A stretch of 13,335 bases of DNA from Candidatus Hydrogenedentota bacterium. GTDB lineage: Bacteria > Hydrogenedentota > Hydrogenedentia > Hydrogenedentales > SLHB01. The notes beneath the pieces are model-generated. The model searched no databases. It was given only the letters and a program-made list of their open reading frames with translations, and had not been told where the DNA came from. Every line of letters starts with the position of its first letter. The first letter of the stretch is position 1. Shown here piece by piece: positions 11,597 to 13,335 of the stretch. Location of the stretch: positions 1 through 13,335 of the forward strand of contig DUZM01000063.1 in the NCBI GenBank assembly GCA_013349485.1. Direction: 5' to 3'. The translations under genes and the position numbers were made by a program.

Positions 11597-13335
11597 CGAT
11601 TACGCTGAGCAAGGCCATGAAGGCTTCCTGCGGCACTTCGACCACGCCCACTTGCTTCATACGCCGCTTGCCTTCCTTCTGTTTTTCGAGCAGTTTGCGC
11701 TTGCGCGTAATATCGCCGCCGTAGCACTTACCCGTGACGTTTTTCCGGAGCGGCTTGACGGTTTCGCGAACCATAATCCTGTTGCCGACCGCTGCCTGAA
11801 TGGCCACCTCGAACTGCTGGCGCGGGATAAGCTGACGCAAGCGCAACGCAAGCATTCGCCCCATAGGCGCCGCCCTGTCCCGATGCACAATAGCGGACAA
11901 AGCGTCCACCGGTACGCCGTTAAGCAGGATGTCGAGTTTAACCAAATCACCCGGACGGAAACCGATGAGCCGGTACTCGAGTGACCCGTGGCCGCGGGTA
12001 AGCGTCTTGAGCTTGTCGTAGAAATCCAGGACGATTTCAGCCAGCGGCATCTGATAGACGGCCGTGCAGCGTCTCGCGTCGACGTACTCCACGCGCACGT
12101 GCACGCCGCGCCGACGCTTGCAGAGTTCGATGACGGCGCTGAGGCATTCCGTCGGGCACAGGATGTCGGCTTCAATATACGGTTCTTCAATCCTTTCGAT
12201 CTCGCCCGCAGCCGGCATTTCCGACGCGTTCTCGATGGTAAGGCGCTCCCCGTTCGTCTTCAGGACGCGGTAAGCCGCGTTGGGCGCCGTCGTGACCAGC
12301 GTAAGATCGAACTCGCGTTCGAGGCGTTCTTGGACGATTTCCATGTGCAATAGTCCCAAAAACCCCAGCCGGAATCCCAAACCGAGCGTGGCCGAACTGT
12401 CCGCCTGGAATTGAAACGATGCATCATTAAGCTGGAGGCGTTCGAGCGCGTCGCGGAGTTCGCCGTAGTCATTGGCCGCAGCGGGATACAGTCCGCAGAA
12501 AACGACCGGTTGGACCTCTTTATACCCTGGCAGCGGCTCGGCCGCGGGCGCCAACGCCCCGGTCACCGTGTCGCCGATCTTCATACTTCTGAGGGTCTTG
12601 ATGTTGCAGATGAGGTAGCCGACTTCCCCGGCCTCGAGGCGTTCCGTGGGCGTGATATCCGGCGAAAACACTCCCAGCTCTGCAATGTCGTACTTGCGCC
12701 CCGTCGACAGCAAGAGCACCTTCATGCCCTTCTCGAGACGGCCTTCAACGACGCGGACATACACGATGACGCCTCGATAGGAGTTGTACGCCGCGTCAAA
12801 GATCAACGCCCGGACGGGCTTCTCGCGATCGCCTTTCGGCGGCGGTATTCGCTGGACAATCGCCTCGAGCACTTCTTTGGCGCCTACGCCCTCCTTGGCG
12901 CTGGTCAGCACCGCCTTGGCGGCGTCCAATCCGACTACGTCTCGGATCTGCCGCCGGGCGGATTCCACGTCGGCGCTCGGCAAGTCGATCTTGTTGATGA
13001 CGGGAATGATCTCGAGCCCCTGTTCAACGGCCTTGTAAGCGTTTGCCAGCGTTTGGGCCTCGACGCCCTGCGCGGCGTCCACAACCAGCAGCGCGCCTTC
13101 GCACGCCGCCAGACTCCGCGAGACTTCGTACGAAAAGTCCACGTGACCCGGGGTGTCAATCAGATTGAGTTCATACCGTTGGCCGTCGTCCGCCCTGTAG
13201 TTTAGGCGAACCGCCACGGACTTGATGGTGATGCCTCGCTCGCGCTCCAGTTCCATCGTATCGAGCACTTGCTCTTTGAGATCGCGCCGGTCGATCGCGC
13301 CCGTAAACTCGAGGACGCGATCCGCCAGCGTCGAC
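11580..13335 (-). CDS. lepA: Elongation factor 4 (LepA), 5' end cut by the window edge
   Basis: Ribosome-associated translational GTPase, EF4/LepA, that helps ribosome function and biogenesis under stress. The frame is open to the window edge, where it reads STLADRVLEFTGAIDRRDL and KEQVLDTMELERERGITIK. The G1 serine-threonine, the switch I/G2 region (ERERGITIK), G3 DTPGHVDF, G4 NKIDLP and G5 SAKEG are therefore present, while only the first residues with most of the P-loop are missing. The C-terminus is the LepA-specific one, including KNVTGKCYGGDITRKRKLLEKQKEGKRRM, which distinguishes it from EF-G. The stop is at 11580-11582, inside the start of lepB1. The order lepA then lepB is the same as in E. 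coli and many other Gram-negative bacteria. Confidence 0.98.
   Translation of the reverse strand, partial: STLADRVLEFTGAIDRRDLKEQVLDTMELERERGITIKSVAVRLNYRADDGQRYELNLIDTPGHVDFSYEVSRSLAACEGALLVVDAAQGVEAQTLANAYKAVEQGLEIIPVINKIDLPSADVESARRQIRDVVGLDAAKAVLTSAKEGVGAKEVLEAIVQRIPPPKGDREKPVRALIFDAAYNSYRGVIVYVRVVEGRLEKGMKVLLLSTGRKYDIAELGVFSPDITPTERLEAGEVGYLICNIKTLRSMKIGDTVTGALAPAAEPLPGYKEVQPVVFCGLYPAAANDYGELRDALERLQLNDASFQFQADSSATLGLGFRLGFLGLLHMEIVQERLEREFDLTLVTTAPNAAYRVLKTNGERLTIENASEMPAAGEIERIEEPYIEADILCPTECLSAVIELCKRRRGVHVRVEYVDARRCTAVYQMPLAEIVLDFYDKLKTLTRGHGSLEYRLIGFRPGDLVKLDILLNGVPVDALSAIVHRDRAAPMGRMLALRLRQLIPRQQFEVAIQAAVGNRIMVRETVKPLRKNVTGKCYGGDITRKRKLLEKQKEGKRRMKQVGVVEVPQEAFMALLSVIDESDR

Noticed and set aside
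12411..13205. Long plus-strand open frame (264 codons) opposite lepA
   Set aside because: Antisense shadow of the highly conserved lepA GTPase; long antisense frames are expected in GC-rich genes.

Overview
The window is 13.3 kb of dense, GC-rich bacterial chromosome made mostly of housekeeping genes. There are no tRNA or rRNA genes, CRISPR arrays, IS elements or phage genes that I can see. The lineage hint comes from the orphan pseudopilin-like protein: prepilin N-terminus, an RRAACMSNLKQIG segment and a C-terminal H-Xn-DG motif. This family is greatly expanded in Planctomycetes, Lentisphaerae and candidate phyla such as Hydrogenedentes. The diderm-style lepA-lepB order, glgC and a cluster-specific membrane protein fit such a deep-branching Gram-negative-type organism. 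The exact phylum is inference, held at low confidence.

Layout, left to right. (1) Positions 1-563 (+): the C-terminal part of an NtrC-family sigma54 activator, convergent with tyrS (-, 568-1848) across only 4 bp. (2) Positions 1849-2191: a divergent control region with one good sigma70-type promoter on each strand, plus a perfect 9-bp hairpin in the predicted tyrS leader. (3) Positions 2192-3253 (+): the pseudopilin-like gene, followed by def (3499-4014) and recR (4023-4622), which form a two-gene unit behind an extended -10 promoter. (4) Positions 4636-5583 (-): an unrecognised membrane-anchored protein with its own near-consensus promoter (TTGACA, 17 bp, TAGTAT). (5) Positions 5772-8316 (-): a tightly coupled operon of a Crp-like regulator, a cyclase-family (kynurenine-formamidase-like) metal hydrolase and glgC, with ATGA and TGATG overlaps, driven by an extended -10 promoter at 8452-8480. 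(6) Positions 8642-13335 (-): lepA (5' end cut by the window edge) followed by two signal peptidase I genes.

The most unusual part is region 6. Both signal peptidases are about twice the minimal catalytic length. Each has an N-terminal catalytic S26 domain with Ser and Lys intact, then a further membrane segment and a second, clearly homologous S26-like domain that has lost the nucleophile and the lysine. The same substitution (Lys to Gly) occurs in both paralogues. This looks like an internal domain duplication with pseudo-enzyme decay followed by a tandem gene duplication, placed in the classical lepA-lepB context. The upstream copy also carries a helical insertion of about 85 residues inside its catalytic domain. 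This is the best candidate in the window for something undescribed.

The cAMP-receptor-like regulator sits upstream of, and is translationally coupled to, a hydrolase and ADP-glucose pyrophosphorylase. That arrangement suggests a link between a nucleotide- or redox-type signal and glycogen synthesis.
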